A program made the position numbers and the translations under genes. DNA of 38,241 nucleotides from Tsukamurella sp. M9C (GTDB taxonomy: Bacteria; Actinomycetota; Actinomycetes; Mycobacteriales; Mycobacteriaceae). Below are positions 22,973 to 30,969 of this stretch, piece by piece (positions within the stretch are counted from its first letter, which is position 1; each line of letters opens with the position of its first letter). Below the pieces are notes generated by a model. The model worked only from the letters and a program-made list of their open reading frames with translations. It had not been told where the DNA came from and did no database searches. Location: NCBI RefSeq assembly GCF_020169415.1, contig NZ_JAIULG010000047.1:1-38241 (forward strand), written 5' to 3'.

Positions 22973-24199
22973 GTGCCGAGACTCCTGGCCGACACACGGC
23001 CACTGAAGAACCCCGACTACAGGCGACTGTGGTGGACCGGGATCGTCACCGTCATCGGCGCGCAGCTCACCGCGGTCGCGGTGCCGGCGCAGATCTACGC
23101 GATCACCGGCTCGTCGGCGTACGTCGGCCTGACCGGCGTCTTCGGCCTGGTCCCGCTGGTGATCTTCGGCCTGTGGGGCGGCGCGATCGCCGACGCGCTC
23201 GACCGGCGCCTGGTGATCATCGGCACCACGCTCGGGCTCGCGGGCACCGCCCTGATGCTCGCGCTGCTGCCCGACAACGTCTGGCTGATCCTCGGCGCCT
23301 TCGCGCTGCAGCAGGCCTTCTTCGGCGTGAATCAGCCGACCCGGTCCGCGATCTACGCGCGCCTGGTGCCGCCGGAGCAGCTGCCCGCGGCCAATTCGCT
23401 CAACATGACCGTGATGCAGTTCGGCGCCATCGCCGGCCCGATGCTGGGCGCGCCGCTCATCCCGATCATCGGCGTGCACTGGCTGTACGCCCTCGACGCG
23501 GCGTCGCTGATGGTCACGCTCTGGGCCGTGTGGAAGCTGCCGTCGATCAAGGCGGAGGACAAGGGGCAGTCGCTGGGGCTGAGCTCCGTGATCGACGGTT
23601 TCCGGTACCTCGCGGGCCACAAGGTGCTGCTCATGAGCTTCGTCGTCGACATCATCGCGATGGTCTTCGGCATGCCGCGCGCCCTGTTCCCGCAGATCGC
23701 GCACGAGAACTTCGGCGACCCGATCGAGGGCGGCTGGGTGTTCGGCGCGCTGTTCGCGGCGATGTCGGTGGGCGCCGTGCTCGGCGGCGTGCTCTCGGGC
23801 TGGACGTCGCGCGTCTCCCGGCAGGGTCTCGCCGTGATCGTGATGATCGTGCTGTGGGGCCTGGCGATCGGGGGCTTCGGCGTCGCGGCGCACTTCAGCT
23901 GGCTGTGGGCGGCGCTGGTGCTGCTCGCGCTGGGCGGCGCTGCCGACATGTTCTCCGCGGCCTTCCGCACCACGATGCTCCAACAGGCCGCGACCGACGA
24001 CATGCGCGGGCGCCTGCAGGGCGTCTTCGTCGTGGTGGTCGCGGGCGGGCCGCGGATCGGCGACGCGCTGCACGGCGCGGCCGCCGCCTCCGCCGGCGCC
24101 GCGATGGCTGCGGCCGGCGGCGGCGTGCTCGTCATCGTCTTCACGGTGCTCGCCGCGTTCGCCGTGCCCGCCTTCGTCCGGTACCGCGTCACGCGCTGA
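22973..24199 (+). CDS. MFS transporter (MFS_3/EntS-like)
   Basis: A 408-aa protein with about 12 helices. It begins RPLKNPDYRRLWWTGIVTVIGAQLT, has motif A as GAIADALDRRLVII and a helical hairpin NQPTRSAIYARLVPPEQLPAAN common to this subfamily. GTG 22973 is 7 nt after TAGGAT. It is divergent from the amidohydrolase; a lipoprotein gene with its own promoter follows 35 bp later. Substrate unknown; the neighbouring hydrolase could act on the transported compound, but nothing in sequence proves it. Confidence 0.88.
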   Translation: MPRLLADTRPLKNPDYRRLWWTGIVTVIGAQLTAVAVPAQIYAITGSSAYVGLTGVFGLVPLVIFGLWGGAIADALDRRLVIIGTTLGLAGTALMLALLPDNVWLILGAFALQQAFFGVNQPTRSAIYARLVPPEQLPAANSLNMTVMQFGAIAGPMLGAPLIPIIGVHWLYALDAASLMVTLWAVWKLPSIKAEDKGQSLGLSSVIDGFRYLAGHKVLLMSFVVDIIAMVFGMPRALFPQIAHENFGDPIEGGWVFGALFAAMSVGAVLGGVLSGWTSRVSRQGLAVIVMIVLWGLAIGGFGVAAHFSWLWAALVLLALGGAADMFSAAFRTTMLQQAATDDMRGRLQGVFVVVVAGGPRIGDALHGAAAASAGAAMAAAGGGVLVIVFTVLAAFAVPAFVRYRVTR

Positions 24200-24234
24200 C
24201 CCGTGTCACGCGGGACCGGCCGTATCCTCGGCGC

Positions 24235-24903
24235 ATGAGGATGCACCGGGGGATCTCCGTCGTCGTGGCCGTGCTCGTCGCGCTGCTCGCCCTGTCCGGG
24301 TGCGCGCGCACCGTCGCGGGCACGGCGGTGGCGGCGCCGTCGGGCGGGGCGAGCGCCACGGCCGGGTCGGACGACGGCGCGGTCCGCGTCGGCACCGGCG
24401 GCCCGACGATCACCGTCTACCTGGACTTCCTGTGCCCCGCCTGCAAGAACTTCGAGACGACGTACGGCACGGACATCACCGCCGCCGTCCGGAGCGGGCG
24501 GCTCACCGTCGAGTACCGGCCGGTGAGCTTCCTCGACCGGCAGTCCGCGAGCGGGGACTACTCCTCGCGGGCGCTGGCGGCCTTCCTCCAGGTCGGCCGG
24601 TCCGGCGGGACCGACGCGGCCCTCGGCTTCCTCACGTCGATGTTCCTCTCGCAGCCCCAGGAGGGCGGCTCGAGCGACCTCACCAACGCCGAGATCGCGA
24701 CCATCGCCGGCGCGTCCGGCACCGTCGATACCGCGGTGACGAAGATCCGCGACGGTTCCACCGGTATCGACGGCAAGGCCGTGGGCGCCGCGAACCTCAA
24801 GCTGCTCACCGCGGCAGGCGGCACCGGCACCCCGACTGTGCTGCACGACGGCGCGCAGGTCGCGCTCACCGACTCCGGCTGGCTGCAGAAGATCCTGGGC
24901 TGA
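24235..24903 (+). CDS. DsbA-like thioredoxin-fold lipoprotein
   Basis: A 222-aa exported lipoprotein. The signal peptide ends in a lipobox LALSGC with lipidated Cys23. A Ser/Gly/Ala linker follows, then a thioredoxin fold starting TITVYLDFLCPACKNFE, where C67-P-A-C70 is the redox motif. The cis-proline is in GTGTPTVL near the end. Family role: forming or reshuffling disulfides in exported proteins. Start ATG 24235 follows TATCCT by 6 nt; a second ATG lies two codons later (24241). Convergent with the SDR gene 3 bp away. Confidence 0.9.
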   Translation: MRMHRGISVVVAVLVALLALSGCARTVAGTAVAAPSGGASATAGSDDGAVRVGTGGPTITVYLDFLCPACKNFETTYGTDITAAVRSGRLTVEYRPVSFLDRQSASGDYSSRALAAFLQVGRSGGTDAALGFLTSMFLSQPQEGGSSDLTNAEIATIAGASGTVDTAVTKIRDGSTGIDGKAVGAANLKLLTAAGGTGTPTVLHDGAQVALTDSGWLQKILG

Positions 24904-24906
24904 GGG

Positions 24907-25821
24907 TCACACCGGGAAGGCGATGCCGGTGAGCTCCTCCGACACCGACCACAGGCGGCGCTGCAGGTCCAGGTCGTAGGACTGCTCGCTGGACGCCACG
25001 ACCTTCGGGGCGCCGCGGCGCTCGCCGAGGCCGTCGGGGCCGTAGTACTGGCCGCCGAGCGCGCCGGGATCGGTGGCGGCCCGGAGCTGGGGGAGCGCGC
25101 CGTGCTCCGCGTCGTGCGAGAACAGGGGCGCGAAGGCCTGCGCCTTCTGCAGCACTGCCGGGAGGTTGCGGACCAGCTCGGTGTCGGCGATGCCGGGGTG
25201 CGCGGCCAGCGCGACGGTGCCGCGCTCGGCGCCGCGGGCCTCGAGGCGGCGCTGCAGCTCGTAGTGGAAGAGCAGGTTCGACAGCTTCGACTGCCCGTAG
25301 GCGGCGACCCGCTCGTAGGAGCGCTCCCACTGCAGGTCGTCGAAGTGGATCGCCGCGCGGATGCGGTGCGCGATGCTGGCGACGGTCACCACGCGCGAAC
25401 CGGGCACGTCCAGCAGCAGGTCGAGCGCCTGGGCGGTCCAGGCGAAGTGGCCCAGGTGATTGGTGCCGAACTGCAGCTCGAAGCCGTCGCTGGTGGTCTG
25501 CTTCGGCGGGTACATGACGCCGGCGTTGTTGATCAGCAGGTCCACCCGCGGGGTCGATTCGCGCAGCTCCGCGGCAGCGTCGCGGACCGAGGCGAGCGAG
25601 CCCAGGTCGAGGCGCTGGACGCGGACCGTCGCGCCCGGAGCGACGGCGGCGATGCGCCGGGCGGCGTCGGCGCCCTTGTCGGTGTTCCGGACGGCGAGGA
25701 TGACCTCGGCCCCCTTCTGGGCGAGCGCCCGGGCGGTCTCGAAGCCGAGCCCGGTGTTGGCGCCGGTGACGACGGCGACCCGTCCGGCCTGGGTGGGTAC
25801 GTCGTTCTCGGTCCAGCTCAT
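24907..25821 (-). CDS. short-chain dehydrogenase/reductase (retinol-dehydrogenase-like)
   Basis: A 304-aa NAD(P)-dependent oxidoreductase of the RDH/WW-oxidoreductase-like group. Cofactor motif TGANTGLG (19-26), NNAG at 98-101, catalytic Ser149 (VASIAHR), Tyr175 and Lys179 (YGQSK). ATG 25821 has a good GGAG Shine-Dalgarno 6 nt upstream, one of the few clearly leadered genes here. It diverges from a TetR gene and two matching 13-bp palindromes lie between them, so it is probably the regulated target. Substrate unknown. Confidence 0.92.
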   Translation of the reverse strand: MSWTENDVPTQAGRVAVVTGANTGLGFETARALAQKGAEVILAVRNTDKGADAARRIAAVAPGATVRVQRLDLGSLASVRDAAAELRESTPRVDLLINNAGVMYPPKQTTSDGFELQFGTNHLGHFAWTAQALDLLLDVPGSRVVTVASIAHRIRAAIHFDDLQWERSYERVAAYGQSKLSNLLFHYELQRRLEARGAERGTVALAAHPGIADTELVRNLPAVLQKAQAFAPLFSHDAEHGALPQLRAATDPGALGGQYYGPDGLGERRGAPKVVASSEQSYDLDLQRRLWSVSEELTGIAFPV

Positions 25822-25852
25822 GGTTGCTCCTCGGTGGTCCCCGACGGTTAAG

Positions 25853-25865
25853 AGACCGCCGGTCT
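25853..25865. promoter_or_regulatory. TetR operator 1 (SDR side)
   Basis: AGACCG-C-CGGTCT, a perfect 6-1-6 palindrome, located 31 bp upstream of the SDR start codon and probably within its promoter or leader. Confidence 0.75.
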
Positions 25866-25908
25866 GTTGAATGCCTCCACGGTAAAAGAACACCGTTCTG
25901 GTGTCAAT

Positions 25909-25921
25909 AGACCGGCGGTCT
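25909..25921. promoter_or_regulatory. TetR operator 2 (tetR side)
   Basis: AGACCG-G-CGGTCT, the same palindrome with the opposite central base, immediately upstream of the tetR -10 hexamer TAAAAT (25923-25928). Between the two operators, ACACC-GTTCT-GGTGT (about 25890-25904) is a further inverted repeat. Confidence 0.78.
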
Positions 25922-25934
25922 GTAAAATCGGTCC

Positions 25935-26597
25935 GTGGGATTCCAACGGGCGCGCAGCGCGGAGCAGCGGCAGGAGCGGCGCGAGGCGATCATGGCCGCG
26001 GCGGCGGGCATGCTCTGCGAGATGCCGGTCGCCGCCCTCACCCTGAGCGAGCTCAGCCGGCGCGTCGGCCTGGCGAAATCGAACGTGCTCCGCTACTTCG
26101 AGTCCCGCGAGGAGGTTCTGCTCGAGGTGCTCATGCGCTCGGCCACCGCCTGCATCGTCGAGCTCGACGATGCGTGGGCGGCCGAGGCGCGCGACGGCGC
26201 ACCCCTCGCGGAGCGGACCGAGGCCTTCGCCGCCGTCTACGCCCGCGTCGCGGCCGCGCACCCCGACCTACTGGACCTCGTCTCCGCCCAGGCCTCGGTG
26301 CTCGAGCGCAACGTCTCCACCGACGCGATCGTGCGGTTCAAGCGCGCGGCCCTCGCCGGGCTGGACACCCTGGCCGGCGTCATCACCCGCGCGATCCCCG
26401 AGCTGGGGGGCGACGCTCCCGCGGTGGGCTCGCTGATGCTCACCCTGTCCGGCGCGGTCTACGCGCAGGCCGAGCAGTCGCGGCTGTGCGAGTCGGCCTA
26501 CCTGGTGGACCCCGCCCTCGCCGTCTTCCGCGTCGAGCTCGTGCCCGCGCTGCAGTCCGCCGTCGCGACCGTGATCGCCGGGACGCTGGCCCGCTGA
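25935..26597 (+). CDS. TetR-family transcriptional regulator
   Basis: A 220-aa regulator: N-terminal basic RARSAEQRQERREAI, then a helix-turn-helix at about residues 36-60 (LTLSELSRRVGLAKSNVLRYF, with ESREEVLLEVL). The C-terminal domain is the variable sensor. GTG 25935 is exactly 6 nt after TAAAAT (leaderless). Palindromes at 25853 and 25909 indicate repression of itself and of the divergent SDR gene. Confidence 0.92.
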   Translation: MGFQRARSAEQRQERREAIMAAAAGMLCEMPVAALTLSELSRRVGLAKSNVLRYFESREEVLLEVLMRSATACIVELDDAWAAEARDGAPLAERTEAFAAVYARVAAAHPDLLDLVSAQASVLERNVSTDAIVRFKRAALAGLDTLAGVITRAIPELGGDAPAVGSLMLTLSGAVYAQAEQSRLCESAYLVDPALAVFRVELVPALQSAVATVIAGTLAR

Positions 26598-26686
26598 GGT
26601 CCCTCCGACGTTGCGAGGGGTTGCATCCGGCGGCCGTCGGGCGGACGCCGCTCGCCGCACCCGTCCCCGCCCGTACTATTGCGCCC

Positions 26687-27574
26687 ATGTCGGTGCAACC
26701 CGGTTTCACGATCGCCGCCGGCGGTTACGTCGCGGAGATCGCGCGGACCGGCGCGGGCCTGCGCGGCCTCCGCCGCGACGGCGTCGCCCTCACCGAGGAG
26801 TGGCCGCTCGGCGCGAAGCCGCCGCTGTCGGCGGGGCTCGTGCTCGCCCCCTGGCCCGGCCGCACCGAGGACGGCATCTACACCTGGGACGGCGAGGTCC
26901 ACCGCCTCGCGGTCACCAGCGACGTCACCGGCACCGCCGACCACGGCCTCGTGCGCCGCGTCGACTGGGACGACGTCGAGGTCGCATCGGACGCCGTCAC
27001 GCTGGTCCTCGACGTCGGGCGCCACCCCGGCTGGCCCTTCGACCTGCACCTGCGGATCCGGTACAGCGTCGCGGAGAGCGGCCTGACCTGCGCCTTCGAG
27101 GCCCGCAACGACGGCGAGGCGGACCTGCCGCTCGCCGTCGGCTTCCACACCTACCTCCGCGTCGGGGACGACCCCGTCGACGCCTGCACCCTGGAGCTGG
27201 GGGCCGGGCGCTGGCAGCCCCTCGACGGGCGCCTGCTGCCCGACGGTCCGCCGCGCACCGTCGACGGGACGGAGTACGACTACCGCGCCCCGCGCTCGCT
27301 CGACGGTGTGCAGATCGACACTCCCTTCACCGACGTGGCGCGGACCACCGTGCTCCGCGGCCCGTCGGGGGCGGCGGAACTGTGGACGGCACCGTCGTTG
27401 CCGTGGGCCCAGGTGTTCATCGCGGACCCGGTCAACGGCAAGGGATACCCGGGCCGCGACCGGGCGATCGCGGTGGAGCCGATGTCGGCCCCCGGCAACG
27501 CCCTCCACACCGGAACCGACGTGATCCGGCTGGCTCCGGGCGCCCGATGGGGCACCGAATGGGGCATCCGGTGA
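26687..27574 (+). CDS. aldose 1-epimerase family protein
   Basis: A 295-aa galactose-mutarotase-like enzyme interconverting alpha and beta anomers of sugars. Candidate active-site residues are His86 (TADHGLVR), His154 (VGFHTYLRV) and Glu264 (AVEPMSAPGNAL, the usual base). The short N-terminus and LAPWPGRTEDGIYTW are typical of the actinobacterial group rather than of E. coli GalM. ATG 26687 is 7 nt after TACTAT. It stands alone between tetR and gltA; no sugar pathway genes are adjacent. Confidence 0.9.
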   Translation: MSVQPGFTIAAGGYVAEIARTGAGLRGLRRDGVALTEEWPLGAKPPLSAGLVLAPWPGRTEDGIYTWDGEVHRLAVTSDVTGTADHGLVRRVDWDDVEVASDAVTLVLDVGRHPGWPFDLHLRIRYSVAESGLTCAFEARNDGEADLPLAVGFHTYLRVGDDPVDACTLELGAGRWQPLDGRLLPDGPPRTVDGTEYDYRAPRSLDGVQIDTPFTDVARTTVLRGPSGAAELWTAPSLPWAQVFIADPVNGKGYPGRDRAIAVEPMSAPGNALHTGTDVIRLAPGARWGTEWGIR

Positions 27575-27661
27575 CGGCCCGATTTCCTCGCGGAACCGCG
27601 ATACCGCTAGGTTCTAGCCAGGTAGCTTTTATCCGCCGACCACAGCGAGGGGATACGAACA

Positions 27662-28954
<1,293 letters not shown>

Positions 28955-29005
28955 ATGCCGCCCATCCGGCGCGACAATCTGCACCGCCTGATCAAAGGAG
29001 TCTCT

Positions 29006-29365
29006 ATGACCAAGCCCGAGATCGAGTTCCTCGAGGGCCCCGCGCCCACCGAGCTCGTCATCAAGGACATCGTCGTGGGCGACGGCGCCGAGGCCCAGCC
29101 CGGCAGTGTCGTCGACGTCCACTACCTGGGCGTCGAGTTCGACAGCGGCGAGGAGTTCGACTCCTCGTGGAGCCGCGGCGAGTCCATCAACTTCCCGCTG
29201 CGCAGCCTCATCGCCGGCTGGCAGGAGGGCATTCCGGGCATGAAGGTCGGCGGCCGTCGCCAGCTGATCTGCCCGCCCGCCCTGGCCTACGGCCCCGCGG
29301 GCGGCGGCCACCGCCTGTCGGGCAAGACGCTCGTGTTCGTGATCGACCTGCTCGGCGTCAAGTAG
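29006..29365 (+). CDS. FKBP-type peptidyl-prolyl isomerase
   Basis: A 119-aa single-domain FKBP without signal peptide, so cytoplasmic. It catalyses cis-trans isomerisation at proline. Core motifs: VDVHYLGVEFDSGEEFDSSW, FPLRSLIAGWQEGIPGMKVGG, RQLICPPALAYG and FVIDLLGVK. The Shine-Dalgarno AAAGGAG is 5 nt from the ATG. It lies downstream of gltA. Its final codons (DLLGVK-stop) are repeated 59 bp further on, followed by terminator hairpins. Confidence 0.95.
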   Translation: MTKPEIEFLEGPAPTELVIKDIVVGDGAEAQPGSVVDVHYLGVEFDSGEEFDSSWSRGESINFPLRSLIAGWQEGIPGMKVGGRRQLICPPALAYGPAGGGHRLSGKTLVFVIDLLGVK

Positions 29366-29423
29366 CTCGACGTTCGTCGAGCACGGGGCTTCGTCCCCGT
29401 GATGACCTGCTCGGCGTCAAGTA
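29345..29423. repeat. 20-bp direct repeat of the FKBP gene end
   Basis: GACCTGCTCGGCGTCAAGTA occurs at 29345-29364, where it encodes DLLGVK and the start of the stop codon (TAG), and again at 29404-29423, where it reads DLLGVK with a TAA. The copies are 59 bp apart and enclose two hairpins. Confidence 0.9.
29382..29401. terminator. hairpin between the FKBP repeats
   Basis: CACGGGG (29382-29388), loop CTTCGT, CCCCGTG (29395-29401). Directly before it, GCTCGACG-TT-CGTCGAGC (29365-29382) forms a second perfect 8-bp inverted repeat. No U-run. Probably part of the gltA-FKBP terminator. Confidence 0.6.
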
Positions 29424-29440
29424 ACAGTTCTGCGCTCAGG

Positions 29441-29470
29441 GCCCCGTACCGTCGTTCGACGGTGCGGGGC
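29441..29470. terminator. intrinsic terminator of gltA-FKBP
   Basis: GCCCCGTACCGTCG (29441-29454) pairs with CGACGGTGCGGGGC (29457-29470), one G-U, followed by TCTCGCGTTTCTC. It also lies just past the stop of the convergent vapC-2 gene. Confidence 0.8.
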
Positions 29471-29481
29471 TCTCGCGTTTC

Positions 29482-29874
29482 TCAGGCCACGGGGTCCAGC
29501 ACGGTGAGCCCGTTCGCCTCCGCGACCGTTCGCATCCGTGCGTCGTGCGTGACCACCACCGTCCGCGACCCGCCGACCATCGCCGACGCGAGATGAATCG
29601 CATCGATTGCGCGGACGTGCTCGGCGATCGACTCGGCCGAGGTGAGGATCGCCTCGGACAGCGGTATCGCGGAGACGTGGTCGAGGATCTGGCTCCGGGC
29701 CGCCACCTCGGCGGACTCCCGGCGGAGGTAGCGGGTGAGCTCCGTCTGCAGAATCCGGGACGAGATGATCGTCGACTCGGGATCCGCGGAGACCGCGTCG
29801 AACCATTCCAGCGCCCCGGGAGTGCGCAGTAGCGCGTGGATCGCGACGGATGTGTCGAGGTAGTAGAACGTCAT
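29482..29874 (-). CDS. VapC-type PIN-domain toxin (module 2)
   Basis: A 130-aa PIN ribonuclease with D7 (YYLDTSVAI), E45 (LQTELTRYL), D91 (AIDAIHLASA) and D111 (VTHDARM) as the metal-binding set. The ATG overlaps the antitoxin stop by 4 nt. It is paired with a Phd/YefM-like antitoxin, not with a VapB of the RHH type. RNA target unknown. Confidence 0.9.
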   Translation of the reverse strand: MTFYYLDTSVAIHALLRTPGALEWFDAVSADPESTIISSRILQTELTRYLRRESAEVAARSQILDHVSAIPLSEAILTSAESIAEHVRAIDAIHLASAMVGGSRTVVVTHDARMRTVAEANGLTVLDPVA

Positions 29875-30125
29875 CGGTCCTCACGCATCTCGCGGAGGAG
29901 CTCGTCGATCTCCGCGACCGAGCGGTTCGTGACGGGACCCGGACGTTCGGACAGCCGGGCGCCGCCGCGCTTCTTCGGGGGGATCAATTCGATGGCCGGC
30001 TCGGGTGGCACGAGCCGCGCCACCACTCGACGGTGCCGCGTCACCTCGTAGGTCTCGCCGTTCTCCACCTCCGCCAGCGCGGCCGTGGGGTTCTGGCGCA
30101 GCTCGGCGACGGTGATGCTCTTCAT
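29871..30125 (-). CDS. Phd/YefM-type antitoxin (module 2)
   Basis: An 84-aa antitoxin. The N-terminal MKSITVAELRQNPTAALAEV, then ETYEVTRHRRVVARLVP, is the Phd/YefM DNA-binding fold. The C-terminal SVAEIDELLREMRED is the toxin-binding helix. ATG 30125 is chosen because TAGCCT ends 7 nt before it; an ATG at 30143 would lie upstream of this -10. ATCTA-N8-TAGAT (30146-30163) just upstream may be the operator; it overlaps the stop of vapC-3. Confidence 0.87.
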   Translation of the reverse strand: MKSITVAELRQNPTAALAEVENGETYEVTRHRRVVARLVPPEPAIELIPPKKRGGARLSERPGPVTNRSVAEIDELLREMREDR

Positions 30126-30157
30126 GGTCTCCAGGCTACGCATTTATCTACCTCTGT

Positions 30158-30580
30158 CTAGATTTCCGCGGTCCAGGGGTCGACGAGGCGCAGGCCGAGG
30201 CTGTCGAAGTCACTGATGTTCCGCGTCGCGATGGCCGCACCGGTGGTCCGGGCGATGGCGGCGATCAGGCCGTCCATCTGACCGATGGGCGACCCCGCTG
30301 CCTTTCGCTCGGCGACGATCGCGGCGTACGCGCCCGCACAATCCGGCGTGAGGGGCAGAGCCGGGCCGAGATTGAGCAAGATGTTCTCGGCCCGTGCGAG
30401 GAGCTGCGCTCGACGCCTGCCCGCGGGAAGTACGGCCAACCCGGACAAGATCTCGGCGTGGTTGATCACGGTCGACACCGGTTGCTCGCTGAGGGCCCGC
30501 GCCCACTCCACGACGCGGCGATCGCTCTTCGCCTCGCCGCGCATGAGTTCGGAGATGACATTCGTGTCGAGGATGATCAT
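30158..30580 (-). CDS. FitB/VapC-type PIN-domain toxin (module 3)
   Basis: A 140-aa toxin. MIILDTNVISELMR (D5), E43 (NHAEILSGL), D103 (GQMDGLIAAIA) and ATRNISDFDSLGL (N121, D124) are characteristic of FitB-like PIN nucleases. The ATG overlaps the FitA-like antitoxin stop by 4 nt. Its 3' end reaches to within 33 bp of the module-2 antitoxin start. Confidence 0.92.
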   Translation of the reverse strand: MIILDTNVISELMRGEAKSDRRVVEWARALSEQPVSTVINHAEILSGLAVLPAGRRRAQLLARAENILLNLGPALPLTPDCAGAYAAIVAERKAAGSPIGQMDGLIAAIARTTGAAIATRNISDFDSLGLRLVDPWTAEI

Positions 30581-30825
30581 AGGTCTGTGAAATCGGGGAC
30601 CTCGGCAGGAGCGTCCGCGGGGATGTCCAGCTCGATCCCACCGAACTCGTTGCCCACCTCGATGATCGCCTCCACCCAGCTCAGATCGACCTTCCCGGGT
30701 TCGATCAGCGACTCCTCCAGGATCATGCGCGCCTCCGCCTCCATCGACCTGCCGTTCTCCGCGGCGCGGACCCGGAGCCGGTCCCGGACCCGGTCGGGGA
30801 GGTTGCGGATCGTCAGCGTCGCCAT
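30577..30825 (-). CDS. FitA-type ribbon-helix-helix antitoxin (module 3)
   Basis: An 82-aa protein. MATLTIRNLPDRVRDRLRV and SMEAEARMILEESL form the FitA/CopG-type ribbon-helix-helix; the acidic tail (IELDIPADAPAEVPDFTDL) should block the toxin. ATG 30825 is 7 nt from TAGCAT (leaderless). A 28-bp inverted repeat covers the -10 and start codon, the likely autoregulatory operator. Confidence 0.9.
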   Translation of the reverse strand: MATLTIRNLPDRVRDRLRVRAAENGRSMEAEARMILEESLIEPGKVDLSWVEAIIEVGNEFGGIELDIPADAPAEVPDFTDL

Positions 30826-30851
30826 GACAGCAATGCTAGCAATGCTGTCAT
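30824..30851. promoter_or_regulatory. fitAB-like operator over the -10 and start codon
   Basis: ATGACAGCA (30824-30832) and TGCTGTCAT (30843-30851) are perfect 9-bp arms; a GCTAGC palindrome lies in the centre. The minus-strand -10 TAGCAT is at 30838-30833 and the start codon overlaps the right-hand arm. Confidence 0.72.
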
Positions 30852-30969
30852 CGCTGTCGGTCTCGAATCGGTCCCGATCCTGTCCCGGCGATGGCGCGCG
30901 GGTCGTCGGGCCGATAAGAATGGGTGGATATCGCCGCGATTCGCGCCGGCGAGCGGGGTCGGAGGACAG

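Noticed and set aside
27575-27661. Riboswitch or leader peptide before gltA
   Set aside because: The 87-bp gap shows no conserved riboswitch landmarks and no short open frame with a start signal.
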